From assembly GCF_004114915.1 (NCBI RefSeq), contig NZ_CP022219.1:5052501-5116500 (forward strand): a DNA stretch of 64,000 bases, read 5' to 3'. The notes below the pieces were generated by a model. That model ran no database searches and was not told where the DNA came from. It saw nothing but the letters and a program-made list of their open reading frames with translations. The position numbers and the translations under genes are program-made. Shown here in pieces: positions 28,007 to 36,683 of the stretch. Origin of the DNA: Bradyrhizobium guangxiense (GTDB lineage: Bacteria > Pseudomonadota > Alphaproteobacteria > Rhizobiales > Xanthobacteraceae). Every line of letters starts with the position of its first letter. The first letter of the stretch is position 1.

Positions 28007-29494
28007 ATGCGCCGTCCAGTCTTTTCCAGTTTGCTTCTGGCTTCCGGCCTTCTTGCGCTCACACAGTTGATGATCCCGACGCAAGCCGCGGCCGAAGCGC
28101 GGCTCGCGCTAGTGATCGGCCAATCCGCCTATCGCACCGTGCCCGAGCTGCCCAATGCCGCCAATGACGCCAAGGGCATGGCGGAGCTGCTGGGCAATGC
28201 CGGCTTCGCCGTCACCACGGCGGCCAATCTGGCGCAGAACGAGATGCGCGCCGCGATCTCGGATTTCGCCGGCAAGGTCAGTGCCGGCGGCGCCGACACC
28301 GTCGCGCTGGTCTTCTATGCCGGCCACGGCCTGCAGATCGACGGCGAGAACTATCTCGTTCCGGTCGATCTCGATCCCAAGCGCGAGGCCGACATTCCGC
28401 TGCAGGGCGTGCGGCTGAACGACCTGCTCAACACGCTCGGCGCGCTGCCGACGCGGGCGCGCATCTTCATGCTCGATGCCTGCCGCAACAATCCGTTCCC
28501 GGCGCTGAGCGGCGCCGGCCACGGGCTTGCGATCGTCGATACCAAGGCCGGCGCGCCCGGCTCCTTCATCTCCTATTCGACCTCGCCCGGCGCCGAAGCC
28601 GAGGACGGCAGCGGCATCGACAGCCCCTACACCACAGCCGCACTGACCATCGCCAAGCAGCCCAATCTGCCGATCGAGGAGGTGTTCAAGCGCATCCGCG
28701 TCGCCGTCGCGCAGTCGACCGACAGCCGGCAGATCCCGTGGGGAAGCTCGTCGCTGACGACCGACTTCAGGTTCTTCGGCGAGAGCAGCGGCAGCACACC
28801 CGCCCTTCCGGGCGCCAACGCGATGGCGCTCGCCAGCGGCACGCGCAGCATCGACGACTGGCGCAAGACGCTGCAGGGCAAGCCGGCCATGGTCGCCTAT
28901 GAGCTCGTGATCACCGAGGACACGGTGGAGGCGTATCAGGCCTATATCGAGCTGTACGCCCAGGACACCCGCACGCCGCGCCTGCGCAGGGTGTTGGAAC
29001 GACGGCGCCAGATGCTGGCCTGGGAGCGCGCCACCGCGATCAATACCCGCGCTTCGTTCGAGGCCTATCTCGCCAATTGGGACAACAGCGATCTGGCCGC
29101 GACCGCGCGCCGGCTGCTGCTGCGGGTGCAGAACCGCAACTATGGTCAGCCGGTCGCGGCCGCGGCGGCCGCCGCCGCGACGCCCGTCGCGGTCGCGATG
29201 GCGCCGACCTGCCCGTGCTCGACGCCCGCGACACCGGCAACGCCTGTCAACCCCTCGGTCCGGCCCGTGATCAAGAAGCGCGTCGACGAGACGCCGCCGA
29301 AGCGCAAACTGGTCGAGACGCCGCCCAAGCGACGGCCGTCCGACCAAGTGGTCTACGAGCGCGCGCCGCCACCGGATCGCGGCCCGCCGCCGGAGGCTGT
29401 GATGCAAGGCATCGGCGTTGGGATCGGCCTCGGCATGGGAATGGGCGGCCGCGGCGGTGGTGACAATTATCGCGGCGACTACCGCAGGTACTGA
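28007..29494 (+). CDS. Caspase family protein (metacaspase-like), secreted
   Basis: The 495-aa precursor has a signal peptide (residues 1-29, ending AAAEA) and then a caspase-fold peptidase domain of the C14 class: RLALVIGQSAY, NAANDAKGMAELLGNAGF, catalytic His in VFYAGHGLQI (about residue 110) and catalytic Cys in IFMLDACRNNPF (about 160). The middle (about 290-390) is a helical region with TVEAYQAYIELY. The last 100 residues are low-complexity: Ala-rich, Pro/Lys-rich (ETPPKR repeats) and Gly-rich GIGLGMGMGGRGGG. It should cut after basic residues in the periplasm or on the envelope; substrate unknown. Confidence 0.88.
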   Translation: MRRPVFSSLLLASGLLALTQLMIPTQAAAEARLALVIGQSAYRTVPELPNAANDAKGMAELLGNAGFAVTTAANLAQNEMRAAISDFAGKVSAGGADTVALVFYAGHGLQIDGENYLVPVDLDPKREADIPLQGVRLNDLLNTLGALPTRARIFMLDACRNNPFPALSGAGHGLAIVDTKAGAPGSFISYSTSPGAEAEDGSGIDSPYTTAALTIAKQPNLPIEEVFKRIRVAVAQSTDSRQIPWGSSSLTTDFRFFGESSGSTPALPGANAMALASGTRSIDDWRKTLQGKPAMVAYELVITEDTVEAYQAYIELYAQDTRTPRLRRVLERRRQMLAWERATAINTRASFEAYLANWDNSDLAATARRLLLRVQNRNYGQPVAAAAAAAATPVAVAMAPTCPCSTPATPATPVNPSVRPVIKKRVDETPPKRKLVETPPKRRPSDQVVYERAPPPDRGPPPEAVMQGIGVGIGLGMGMGGRGGGDNYRGDYRRY

Positions 29495-29545
29495 GCTGAG
29501 CCGGCCCGGCGCGAACACGGCATCCGGCTCGCGCGCGAGCCGGAT

Positions 29546-29905
29546 CTACTGCGACAGCACCGGATAGTCCTGCTGGACGGCCTCCCGGATCCAGCCGGCC
29601 TGGATCGCACGGAACAGGATCTGCGCTGTCTTGAGATCGTTGGCCTTCATGCAGAGATCGACGATGCGGCGCACCGCATCGTCGCGCATCAGATCGTCGG
29701 ACATCTTCATCGCGATCTCCATTGCGACGCGGGCCGCGCGTTCATAGCGCTCGCGGGTCGGCGCGGACTCTCCGATGTTCTCGGAGATCGCCTTCGCCGC
29801 CTGGCAGATGTTGCGAATGCGGTCGGCCGCCTCGATGTCGCCGATCGCTCCCTGGATCGGCTCATCCCAGATGTCGGCCGGCTGCCGCCTTGCGAACCAC
29901 CTCAT
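29546..29905 (-). CDS. Hypothetical helical protein, 119 aa
   Basis: The 119-aa product begins MRWFARRQPADIWDEPIQGAIGDIEAADRI and is almost entirely helical; DAVRRIVDLCMKANDLKTAQILFRAIQAGW resembles a TPR-like helical pair. No catalytic motif or signal peptide. Start is ATG 29905 behind GGGGGCA; the longer frame to 29962 reads into the repeat at 29932-30035 and is not used. I do not recognise a named family. It is convergent with the caspase-fold gene. Confidence 0.65.
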   Translation of the reverse strand: MRWFARRQPADIWDEPIQGAIGDIEAADRIRNICQAAKAISENIGESAPTRERYERAARVAMEIAMKMSDDLMRDDAVRRIVDLCMKANDLKTAQILFRAIQAGWIREAVQQDYPVLSQ

Positions 29906-29931
29906 TGCCCCCACCCGTGGTCTTCGTTGGC

Positions 29932-30035
29932 TAAAGCGGATGAGATCTAGATGAATCGTCATCGCGCTTTAGGTTGTTGTTTGCGCATGATCTTTCCGGA
30001 AAACCGCTTCGCACTTTTCCGGATCATGCCTTAGC
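29932..30035. repeat. Two-hairpin dispersed repeat, copy 1
   Basis: This copy of about 104 bases matches 52231-52334 almost base for base over the core ATGAATCGTCATCGCGC to CCGGATCATGC. Its second hairpin pairs GATCTTTCCGGAAAA with TTTTCCGGATC around an ACCGCTTCGCAC-like loop. The first hairpin is weaker here than in copy 2 (GCGGATGA against TCATCGCGC). Confidence 0.85.
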
Positions 30036-30040
30036 GCCGT

Positions 30041-31333
30041 TCAGGACATGCGGCGCGGGCCGATCGCCTCGAACTGCCCTTTCTGCTCGTCGTTGAGCGT
30101 GGCGTAGAAATCATCGAGCGCCGCGCGCACCAACTTGATCCCGTCCAGCATGGCATCGAGCCGCTTGCGGATTGTGGCCATCCGGGCCGGCGGTGTCATC
30201 ACCTCATTGGGCTCGCACGCCGCCTTGAGCGATGCGCTGACCCTGGCGCTGGTATCCTGGAGCACCTGCAGCGCCGCGCGCTGCGTGTCGTTGGGTCGAA
30301 GTCTGTCCTCGATCGTGGCGCCGGGCCAATCGAACGCGGCGGGCACAGTGCAAGTCTGCACTGATGAGCCGCCCGCATTGCTCGATGCGGTTGCGCGCCG
30401 CTGCTCGTCGGCGAGCGCATTGAAGCGCGCTTTCTGTTCGTCGTTGAGCGATCCATAGAACTTTTCCAGCGCGGGCTGAACCAGATCGACCGCCTTCTCC
30501 ATCGCCTCGATCCGTTGCTGCATGGCTGCGAGCCGGCCGGGTGCCGTCGCCGCCGCCTGCGTCGGGCAGGACGCGCGGATCAGCCCCGCAGCGTCAATCG
30601 AAGCATTGCCGAGCGCATCGAGCTCGGCACCTTGCGCGTCGGTCGGCTCCACCGTGGCTGCAATCTGGTCGATCGGCAGGCCGACGATGTCGCGGCGCTC
30701 GCTGCCGCACAGCTGATCGAGCGGCGCGCCACGCGCCCGCCGTCGTCCCTGCGGCTGCTGCGGCAGATAGGCCGACAGGCGATCATAGCCATAGGGCCCG
30801 AAAATGCCGGCATAGACGTCCGGATAGCCGTAGCCCCAGAAGCCGAGCCCGTCGCCCCAGATCGCGTAGTCGTAGAGATCGTTATAGGCGAACGGCCAGA
30901 ACAGCGGCCCGACCCAGCCATAGCCGCCCCCCGCATGCTGCCACCATCCGCTGCTCGCGCCGCCCCAGCCGGCCAGTGCGGCTGCGGCCGCGATCTGCGC
31001 GCGCGCCGCCGGATTGCTGATCAGCCGACCATTGCGGAATGCGCTGGAGTTCAGGGCGTTGCGGAAGCTCGCGGGGCGGATCGCCGCGTTACGGATCTGA
31101 CCGAAGTTAGGCCCGCCGCGCCGGGCACCGCTGGTGAACCGCACGCCGCGATGATACCCGCCGCCATGCGCATGGCCGTGACCACGGAAATGCCCTCCGC
31201 CGTGATGGCCACCACCGTGCCCGCCACCATGCCCTCCGCCGTGTCCGCCACCATGGCCCCCTTTGGCCAGAGCCGCGCCTGCCAGCACGCAGGCCAGTGC
31301 CATCGCGGCAATTCCAATGACCGGTCGCACCAT
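30041..31333 (-). CDS. Spy/CpxP-like LTXXQ protein with His/Gly-rich N-terminus
   Basis: The 430-aa precursor has a signal peptide (VIGIAAMALACVLAGAALA) followed by repeated GGHGGG blocks and a further His/Gly run to about residue 65. An Ala/Gly region with GYGWVGPLFWPFAYNDLYDYAIWG comes next. The C-terminal 230 residues hold two tandem Spy-like helical domains, each with an LNDEQKxxFxAL motif (about 310 and 415) and paired conserved Cys (DQLCGS, ASCPT; VQTCTV, KAACEP). Spy-type proteins are periplasmic chaperones; the His-rich tract may bind metal. GGGAGGG precedes ATG 31333. Confidence 0.8.
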   Translation of the reverse strand: MVRPVIGIAAMALACVLAGAALAKGGHGGGHGGGHGGGHGGGHHGGGHFRGHGHAHGGGYHRGVRFTSGARRGGPNFGQIRNAAIRPASFRNALNSSAFRNGRLISNPAARAQIAAAAALAGWGGASSGWWQHAGGGYGWVGPLFWPFAYNDLYDYAIWGDGLGFWGYGYPDVYAGIFGPYGYDRLSAYLPQQPQGRRRARGAPLDQLCGSERRDIVGLPIDQIAATVEPTDAQGAELDALGNASIDAAGLIRASCPTQAAATAPGRLAAMQQRIEAMEKAVDLVQPALEKFYGSLNDEQKARFNALADEQRRATASSNAGGSSVQTCTVPAAFDWPGATIEDRLRPNDTQRAALQVLQDTSARVSASLKAACEPNEVMTPPARMATIRKRLDAMLDGIKLVRAALDDFYATLNDEQKGQFEAIGPRRMS

Positions 31334-31457
31334 CGCACCCTCCCGCCGAACCGCGCCATTGAGGCACCGGAACTTGGCGGGAATGGGAACCAACAGGATT
31401 GCCGAAAGTTCCCGACCCGGACGGCCTCCGGCCCGACACTGGGTCGGACCGGCCGGC

Positions 31458-32882
31458 CTATGCTTCCGGCACGATCTTGCCGGGGTTGAAGATGTTGAGC
31501 GGATCCAGCGCCTTCTTCAGCGCCCGCATCGCATCGAGCGCTTCGGAGCCAAGCTCCGCCTTCAGATATTTCTGCTTGCCCTGGCCGATGCCGTGCTCGC
31601 CGGTACAAGTGCCGTCCATCGCCTGCGCGCGCTCGACCAGCCGATGCATGAACTCTTCGCCGCGTGCCATCTCGTCCGCATCGTTGGTGTCGCACACGAG
31701 CGAGCAGTGGAAATTTCCGTCGCCGACATGGCCGACGATCGGCGACAGCAGGTTGAGCCGCTTCAAATCCTCCTCGGTCTCGCTGACGCAGTCGGCAAGC
31801 CGCGAGATCGGCACGCAGACGTCGGTCGCCACCACGCCGACGCTGTCGCCGGGCCGCAGCGCCTTCACCGACCAATAGGCATCGTGCCGCGCCTGCCACA
31901 GTTTCGTGCGGTCCTCCGGCTTGGTGGTCCAGGAGAAATCGCCGCCGCCGCAATCCCTGGCGATCTCGCCAAACGCCTTGGACTGCTCGGCGACCTCGAT
32001 CTCGCTGCCGTGGAATTCCATCAGCAGCAGCGGCGTTTCCGGCAGCGTCAGCTTCGAATAGGCGTTGCAGGCCTTCACCTGCGCGGCGTTGAGCAGCTCG
32101 ATGCGCGCCACGGGAATGCCGGTCTGGATCGCCAGGATGACGGCCTGACAGGCGCCGTGCACGGTCTCGAACGACACCGCGCCGGCCGCGATCGTCTCAG
32201 GGATACCCCGCAGACGGATGGTCAGCTCCGAGATGATGCCGAGCGTGCCTTCGGCGCCGACGAACAGATGGGTCAGGTCGTAGCCCGCGGATGACTTCTT
32301 GGCGCGCGTGCCTGTCGTGATGATCTCGCCGTCGCCGCGCACCACCTTCAGCGCCAGCACGCTCTCGCGCATGGTGCCGTAGCGCACTGCATTGGTGCCG
32401 GAGGCGCGGGTCGAGGCCATGCCGCCGAGCGAGGCGTCGGCGCCGGGATCGATCGGGAAGAACAGGCCCTGGTCGCGCAGGTGCTCGTTCAGCGCCTTGC
32501 GGGTCACGCCGGGCTGGATCACGCAGTCGAGATCCTCGGCATGCACCGCGAGGACCTTGTTCATGTCGCGCAGGTCGATCGAGATGCCGCCGGCGGGGGC
32601 GTTGACCTGGCCCTCGAGCGAGGTGCCGGTCCCGAACGGAATGACGGGAACGCGGTTCTTGGCGCAGATCCGCACCACGTCCTGGATGTCCGCTGTTTCC
32701 TGTGCCATCACCACGCCATCAGGCGGCTGATTGGGAATCCAGGTGGTGGTATGGCCGTGCTGCTCGCGCACGGCCTGCGAGGTGATGAGGCGGTTGCCGA
32801 AGCGTGCGGCGAGCTGCTCCAGCGCGCTCGCGAGGGCTTTCGGCTCCGGCCGCGGCGGATTATTGGTGATGGTCGTACCCAC
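31458..32882 (-). CDS. FAD-linked oxidase, D-lactate/glycolate dehydrogenase type (GlcD-like)
   Basis: The 474-aa flavoprotein has an FAD-binding type 4 domain (PFGTGTSLEGQ near 80, GADASLGGMASTRASGTNAVRYG near 145, FVGAEGTLGIISELT near 205) and an FAD-oxidase C domain ending in HVGDGNFH and GEHGIGQGKQKYL. It belongs with cytochrome-linked D-lactate and D-2-hydroxyglutarate dehydrogenases and feeds electrons to quinone or cytochrome c. No Fe-S partner subunit is adjacent, so it is the single-chain kind. The start is GTG 32882. It is divergent from the thioesterase gene. Confidence 0.9.
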   Translation of the reverse strand: MGTTITNNPPRPEPKALASALEQLAARFGNRLITSQAVREQHGHTTTWIPNQPPDGVVMAQETADIQDVVRICAKNRVPVIPFGTGTSLEGQVNAPAGGISIDLRDMNKVLAVHAEDLDCVIQPGVTRKALNEHLRDQGLFFPIDPGADASLGGMASTRASGTNAVRYGTMRESVLALKVVRGDGEIITTGTRAKKSSAGYDLTHLFVGAEGTLGIISELTIRLRGIPETIAAGAVSFETVHGACQAVILAIQTGIPVARIELLNAAQVKACNAYSKLTLPETPLLLMEFHGSEIEVAEQSKAFGEIARDCGGGDFSWTTKPEDRTKLWQARHDAYWSVKALRPGDSVGVVATDVCVPISRLADCVSETEEDLKRLNLLSPIVGHVGDGNFHCSLVCDTNDADEMARGEEFMHRLVERAQAMDGTCTGEHGIGQGKQKYLKAELGSEALDAMRALKKALDPLNIFNPGKIVPEA

Positions 32883-32967
32883 GGAATTCCTCCCGACAGA
32901 AGAACCGTGGCAAAGGACATAAAGCCGGTCAAGTCAAGCGACCGGACGCATAGCTAGGGAATGAAGC

Positions 32968-33474
32968 ATGCCGGAGACTGCCGCCCCCGCCCCTACCCCC
33001 GAGCCGTTCCGCGCTTCGGTCATGCAGATCGAGCCGCAATGGATCGACTATAACGGCCATCTCAACATGGCCTATTACAACGTGATGTTCGACCGCGCGA
33101 TCGACCAGCTCTGGCTCGAGCTCGGGATGGGGCCGACGTACATGACGGAGCGAGGCAACTCGAGCTTCACCGCCGAATGCCATGTGCGGTATTTGCGCGA
33201 AATCCATCTCGGCGATCCCGTGCAGATCTTCGTCTGGCTGCTGGAGGCCGACGACAAGCGGCTGCACACGTTCGAGGAGATGCGGCACGCGTCAGAAGGC
33301 TGGCTGTCGGCCACGTCCGAGAACATGTCGCTGCACATGGACATGACGGCCCGGCGCGTCGCGCCGTTTCCGCCCGACATAAGCCAGCGCATCGCGGCCG
33401 TCGCAAAGGCCCACAGCGCGGTGCCGCGCCCCGAGGGCATCGGCCGGAACGTGGCGATGCCCTCGAAGCGGTAA
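32968..33474 (+). CDS. Thioesterase family protein (hotdog fold)
   Basis: The 168-aa product is a hotdog-fold acyl-CoA thioesterase of the 4-hydroxybenzoyl-CoA type: QWIDYNGHLNMAYYNVMFDRAID carries the D-x-x-G-H-x-N motif whose Asp is catalytic, followed by VRYLREIHLGDPVQI. It should hydrolyse acyl- or aroyl-CoA; carnitine-type substrates are another option in this branch. The last 20 residues look disordered. ATG 32968 follows GGGAATGAAGC. It is a single gene with repeats downstream. Confidence 0.88.
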   Translation: MPETAAPAPTPEPFRASVMQIEPQWIDYNGHLNMAYYNVMFDRAIDQLWLELGMGPTYMTERGNSSFTAECHVRYLREIHLGDPVQIFVWLLEADDKRLHTFEEMRHASEGWLSATSENMSLHMDMTARRVAPFPPDISQRIAAVAKAHSAVPRPEGIGRNVAMPSKR

Positions 33475-33517
33475 TCAGACGATCGTTCACGGCATCTTGC
33501 AGCGACCTGAGCGCGCG

Positions 33518-33645
33518 CCTCATCCTTCGAGACGACCGCTTCGCGGTCCCTCAGGATGAGGCCAAGCAGCATCTGTCGAAGCTGCCGCCCCACACTCTGC
33601 CCTCATCCTGAGGGCCCGCCGAAGGCGGGCGTCTCGAAGGATGAG
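33518..33645. repeat. Compound palindromic repeat, two CTTCGAGACG units
   Basis: CTCATCCTTCGAGAC (33519-33533) is the exact reverse complement of 33631-33645, and the inner CCCTCAGGATGAGG also has an exact inverted copy, so two units face each other around CCAAGCAGCATCTGTCG. The same unit appears at 7213-7320. It lies between convergent genes and may form a stem at both 3' ends. Confidence 0.85.
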
Positions 33646-33659
33646 CCGCAGGGAAGCAC

Positions 33660-33833
33660 CTAAACCCTGTTGCGGCCGCGCGCCAAACCGACCACGGCCG
33701 AGACCAGGAACAGGACGACCGCGATGAAGAAGATGATCTTGGCGATCTCGATCGAAGCGCCGGCAACGCCGCCGAAGCCCAGGATGCCGGCGATCAGAGC
33801 GATAACCAGAAACGTCACAACCCAGCCTAGCAT
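33660..33833 (-). CDS. DUF1328 family small membrane protein
   Basis: This 57-aa protein consists of two transmembrane helices: LGWVVTFLVIALIAGILGF, then GIxGASIEIAKIIFFIAVVLFLVSAVVGL, ending RGRNRV. This is the DUF1328/YtjA pattern (GIAGxAxxIAKxLFxIFLVLFL), an inner-membrane protein often induced in stress. ATG 33833 is the only good start. It is divergent from uvrD with about 235 bases between. Confidence 0.88.
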   Translation of the reverse strand: MLGWVVTFLVIALIAGILGFGGVAGASIEIAKIIFFIAVVLFLVSAVVGLARGRNRV

Positions 33834-34068
33834 GGTCAAATCCTCGTCTTGATGTTGTCTGCGTCGACGCGGCTGACCGCGCCACTTGCCCTGACAATCT
33901 CGAGGCGGGAACGATGGTTCCGGCACGCCTGACGGCGAAATTCGCGCCTGTCGCTGGAACAAATTGGCCCGCCGCGCACGTGGAAAACCTCTCTTAGCCG
34001 CCCCATATAGGCACCGATCCCTGTTAGAAGGCTCCCTTCCGCCTCCCCGCGGTGCCATCGTGGGGCCA

Positions 34069-36675
34069 ATGATTCGCATGACCGAGCCGAGCAAGATCAC
34101 AAGCGTACCCGACCACCAGCCTGCAGCCGGCGGCATCGCCGCGCGTGCGCGCGCCTCGGTGGGCCCGAAATACCTCTCCGGGCTCAATCCGGAGCAGCGC
34201 GAGGCGGTGGAGACGCTGGACGGCCCGGTCCTGGTGCTGGCCGGCGCCGGCACCGGCAAGACCCGGGTGCTGACGACGCGCATCGCCCATATCCTGAGCC
34301 AGGGCCGCGCCCGTCCCGCCGAGATCCTGTCGGTGACCTTCACCAACAAGGCCGCGCGCGAGATGAAGCACCGGCTCGGCCAGATGCTGGGCCACGCCGT
34401 CGAGGGCATGCCATGGCTCGGCACCTTCCACTCCATCGGCGGCCGCATCCTGCGCTTCCATGCCGAGCTCGCGCAGCTCAAATCGAATTTCACCGTGCTC
34501 GACGTCGACGACCAGGTCCGGCTGCTCAAGCAGCTGCTGCAGGCCGAGAACATCGATGACAAGCGCTGGCCGGCGCGCATGCTGGCCGGCCTGATCGACG
34601 GCTGGAAGAACCGCGGCCTGATGCCCTCGCAGGTGCCCTCGGGCGAAGCCGCCACCTTCGCCAACGGCAAGGGCGGCAAGCTCTATGCGAGCTATCAGGA
34701 GCGGCTGAAGATCTTGAACGCCGCCGATTTCGGCGATCTCCTGCTGGAGAACATCCGCATCTTCCGCGAGCACCCGGATATCCTCCGGCAGTACCAGCAG
34801 CGCTTCAAGTTCATCCTGGTCGACGAATATCAGGACACGAACGTCGCGCAGTATCTGTGGCTGCGGTTGCTGTCGCAGGCGCCGTCAGCGGCGAAGCCAA
34901 CCACTCCCGCCGTCATTCCGGGGCAGGCCGAAGGCCTGAACCCGGAATCCGGAGATGAGTCCTCAGCTCGAGATTCCGGGTTCGATGCTGCGCATCGCCC
35001 CGGAATGACGGAGCGCGCGGCTTTGACGGCTGCGTCCAACGCCCCTACCAAGAACATCTGCTGCGTCGGCGACGACGACCAGTCGATCTATGGCTGGCGC
35101 GGCGCCGAGGTCGACAACATCCTGCGCTTCGAGCACGATTTCCCGGGCGCCAAGGTCATTCGCCTGGAGCGCAACTATCGCTCGACCGGCCACATCCTCG
35201 CCGCCGCATCGCATCTGATCGCACACAATGAAGGCCGGCTCGGCAAGACGCTGCGCACCGAGGACGAGGACGGCGAGAAGGTCACGGTCACGGGCTCCTG
35301 GGATTCGGAGGAAGAAGCACGCGGCATCGGCGAGGAGATCGAGCAGCTGCAGCGCGGGGGCGAGAAGCTCAACGAGATCGCCATCCTGGTGCGCGCCTCC
35401 TACCAGATGCGCGAGTTCGAAGACCGTTTCGTCACACTTGGCCTGCCCTATCGTGTCATCGGCGGCCCGCGCTTCTACGAGCGCGCCGAAATCCGCGATG
35501 CGCTGGCGTATTTGCGCGTCATCAACTCGCCGGCCGACGATCTCGCCTTCGAGCGCATCGTCAATGTGCCCAAGCGCGGCCTCGGCGACGCCACCGTTCA
35601 GATGCTGCACGACCACGCCCGCAAGCGCCGCATTCCCTTGTTCGAAGCAGCGCGCGCGGTGGTCGAGACCGACGAGCTGAAGCCGAAGGCGCGCGGCTCG
35701 CTGCGCGACGTCGTCGCCCAGTTCGACCGCTGGCGCGCCCAGCGCGAGGTCACCGCACACACCGATCTCGCCCAGATCGTGCTCGACGAGAGCGGCTACA
35801 CCGAGATGTGGCAGAAGGATCGTTCGGCGGACGCCGCGGGCCGGCTGGAGAACCTGAAAGAACTTGTGCGCTCGATGGAGGAGTTCGAGAACCTGCAAGG
35901 GTTTTTGGAGCACATCTCGCTGGTGATGGACCGCGAGGGCGGCGCCGAGGACGACGCGGTGTCGCTGATGACGCTGCATTCGGCCAAGGGTCTCGAATTC
36001 GACAACGTGTTCCTGCCCGGCTGGGAAGAAGGCCTGTTCCCGAGCCAGCGCACGCTGGACGAACAGGGCCGCGCCGGCCTGGAAGAAGAGCGCCGGCTCG
36101 GCCATGTCGGCCTGACCCGCGCCCGCCGCCGCGCCATGATCTATTTTGCCACCAACCGCCGGATTCACGGCACCTGGTCGACCACGATCCCGTCGCGCTT
36201 CCTCGACGAATTGCCGGCGGCAAACGTCGAGATCACAGAATCCAAGGGCGGCTCGGCCTGGGGCGGCACCGGCGGCTACGGCGCCTCGCGCTTCGACGAC
36301 ATGGAGGCGTTCGGCTCCAGCTATTCGACGCCAGGCTGGCAGCGCGCGCAAGCCAACCGCAACCGCGGCGGCGGTCGCAATGGCGGCGGCCGAAGCGGCG
36401 GCTTCGAGGAAGAGGCCGCGACGTTCTCGACCTCCGCCTCATCCGGCCCCGATTTCGGCAGCTTCGCCTCGCGCCGGCGCGGGCCGCTGACGATCGAAGG
36501 CGAGCTGGTCGCCAAATCGACCGGCACGACGTCGGAATTCTCGCTCGACGACCGCGTCTTCCACCAGAAATTCGGCTACGGCCGCGTCACCAAGATCGAC
36601 GGCAACAAGCTCACCATCGCCTTCGACAAGGCCGGCGAGAAGAAGGTCGTGGACAGCTTCGTGCAGCGGGCGTGA
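34069..36675 (+). CDS. uvrD: ATP-dependent DNA helicase UvrD/PcrA with inserted repeat
   Basis: The 868-aa product is a superfamily 1A helicase: Walker A LAGAGTGKTR (about 57-66), FTNKAAREM, motif II VDEYQDTN (about 251), motif III DDDQSIYGWRGA (about 333), LERNYRS, LMTLHSAKGLEF and the C-terminal VGLTRARR. It unwinds DNA in nucleotide-excision and mismatch repair. A Gly-rich linker is followed by a Tudor-like tail, VFHQKFGYGRVTKIDGNKL, which contacts RNA polymerase in PcrA. About 55 extra residues between motifs II and III come largely from a palindromic repeat. ATG 34069 or 34078 is the start. Confidence 0.93.
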   Translation: MIRMTEPSKITSVPDHQPAAGGIAARARASVGPKYLSGLNPEQREAVETLDGPVLVLAGAGTGKTRVLTTRIAHILSQGRARPAEILSVTFTNKAAREMKHRLGQMLGHAVEGMPWLGTFHSIGGRILRFHAELAQLKSNFTVLDVDDQVRLLKQLLQAENIDDKRWPARMLAGLIDGWKNRGLMPSQVPSGEAATFANGKGGKLYASYQERLKILNAADFGDLLLENIRIFREHPDILRQYQQRFKFILVDEYQDTNVAQYLWLRLLSQAPSAAKPTTPAVIPGQAEGLNPESGDESSARDSGFDAAHRPGMTERAALTAASNAPTKNICCVGDDDQSIYGWRGAEVDNILRFEHDFPGAKVIRLERNYRSTGHILAAASHLIAHNEGRLGKTLRTEDEDGEKVTVTGSWDSEEEARGIGEEIEQLQRGGEKLNEIAILVRASYQMREFEDRFVTLGLPYRVIGGPRFYERAEIRDALAYLRVINSPADDLAFERIVNVPKRGLGDATVQMLHDHARKRRIPLFEAARAVVETDELKPKARGSLRDVVAQFDRWRAQREVTAHTDLAQIVLDESGYTEMWQKDRSADAAGRLENLKELVRSMEEFENLQGFLEHISLVMDREGGAEDDAVSLMTLHSAKGLEFDNVFLPGWEEGLFPSQRTLDEQGRAGLEEERRLGHVGLTRARRRAMIYFATNRRIHGTWSTTIPSRFLDELPAANVEITESKGGSAWGGTGGYGASRFDDMEAFGSSYSTPGWQRAQANRNRGGGRNGGGRSGGFEEEAATFSTSASSGPDFGSFASRRRGPLTIEGELVAKSTGTTSEFSLDDRVFHQKFGYGRVTKIDGNKLTIAFDKAGEKKVVDSFVQRA
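34911..35010 (+). repeat. Palindromic element translated inside uvrD
   Basis: CGTCATTCCGGGGC (34911-34924) and GCCCCGGAATGACG (34997-35010) are perfect 14-bp terminal inverted repeats; internal arms AACCCGGAATC and GATTCCGGGTT also pair. The whole 100-bp unit is the CGTCATTCCGGGG intergenic repeat seen again at 57846-57884, here read in the helicase frame as VIPGQAEGLNPES...HRPGMTER. Confidence 0.9.
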
Positions 36676-36683
36676 CCCCCGCC

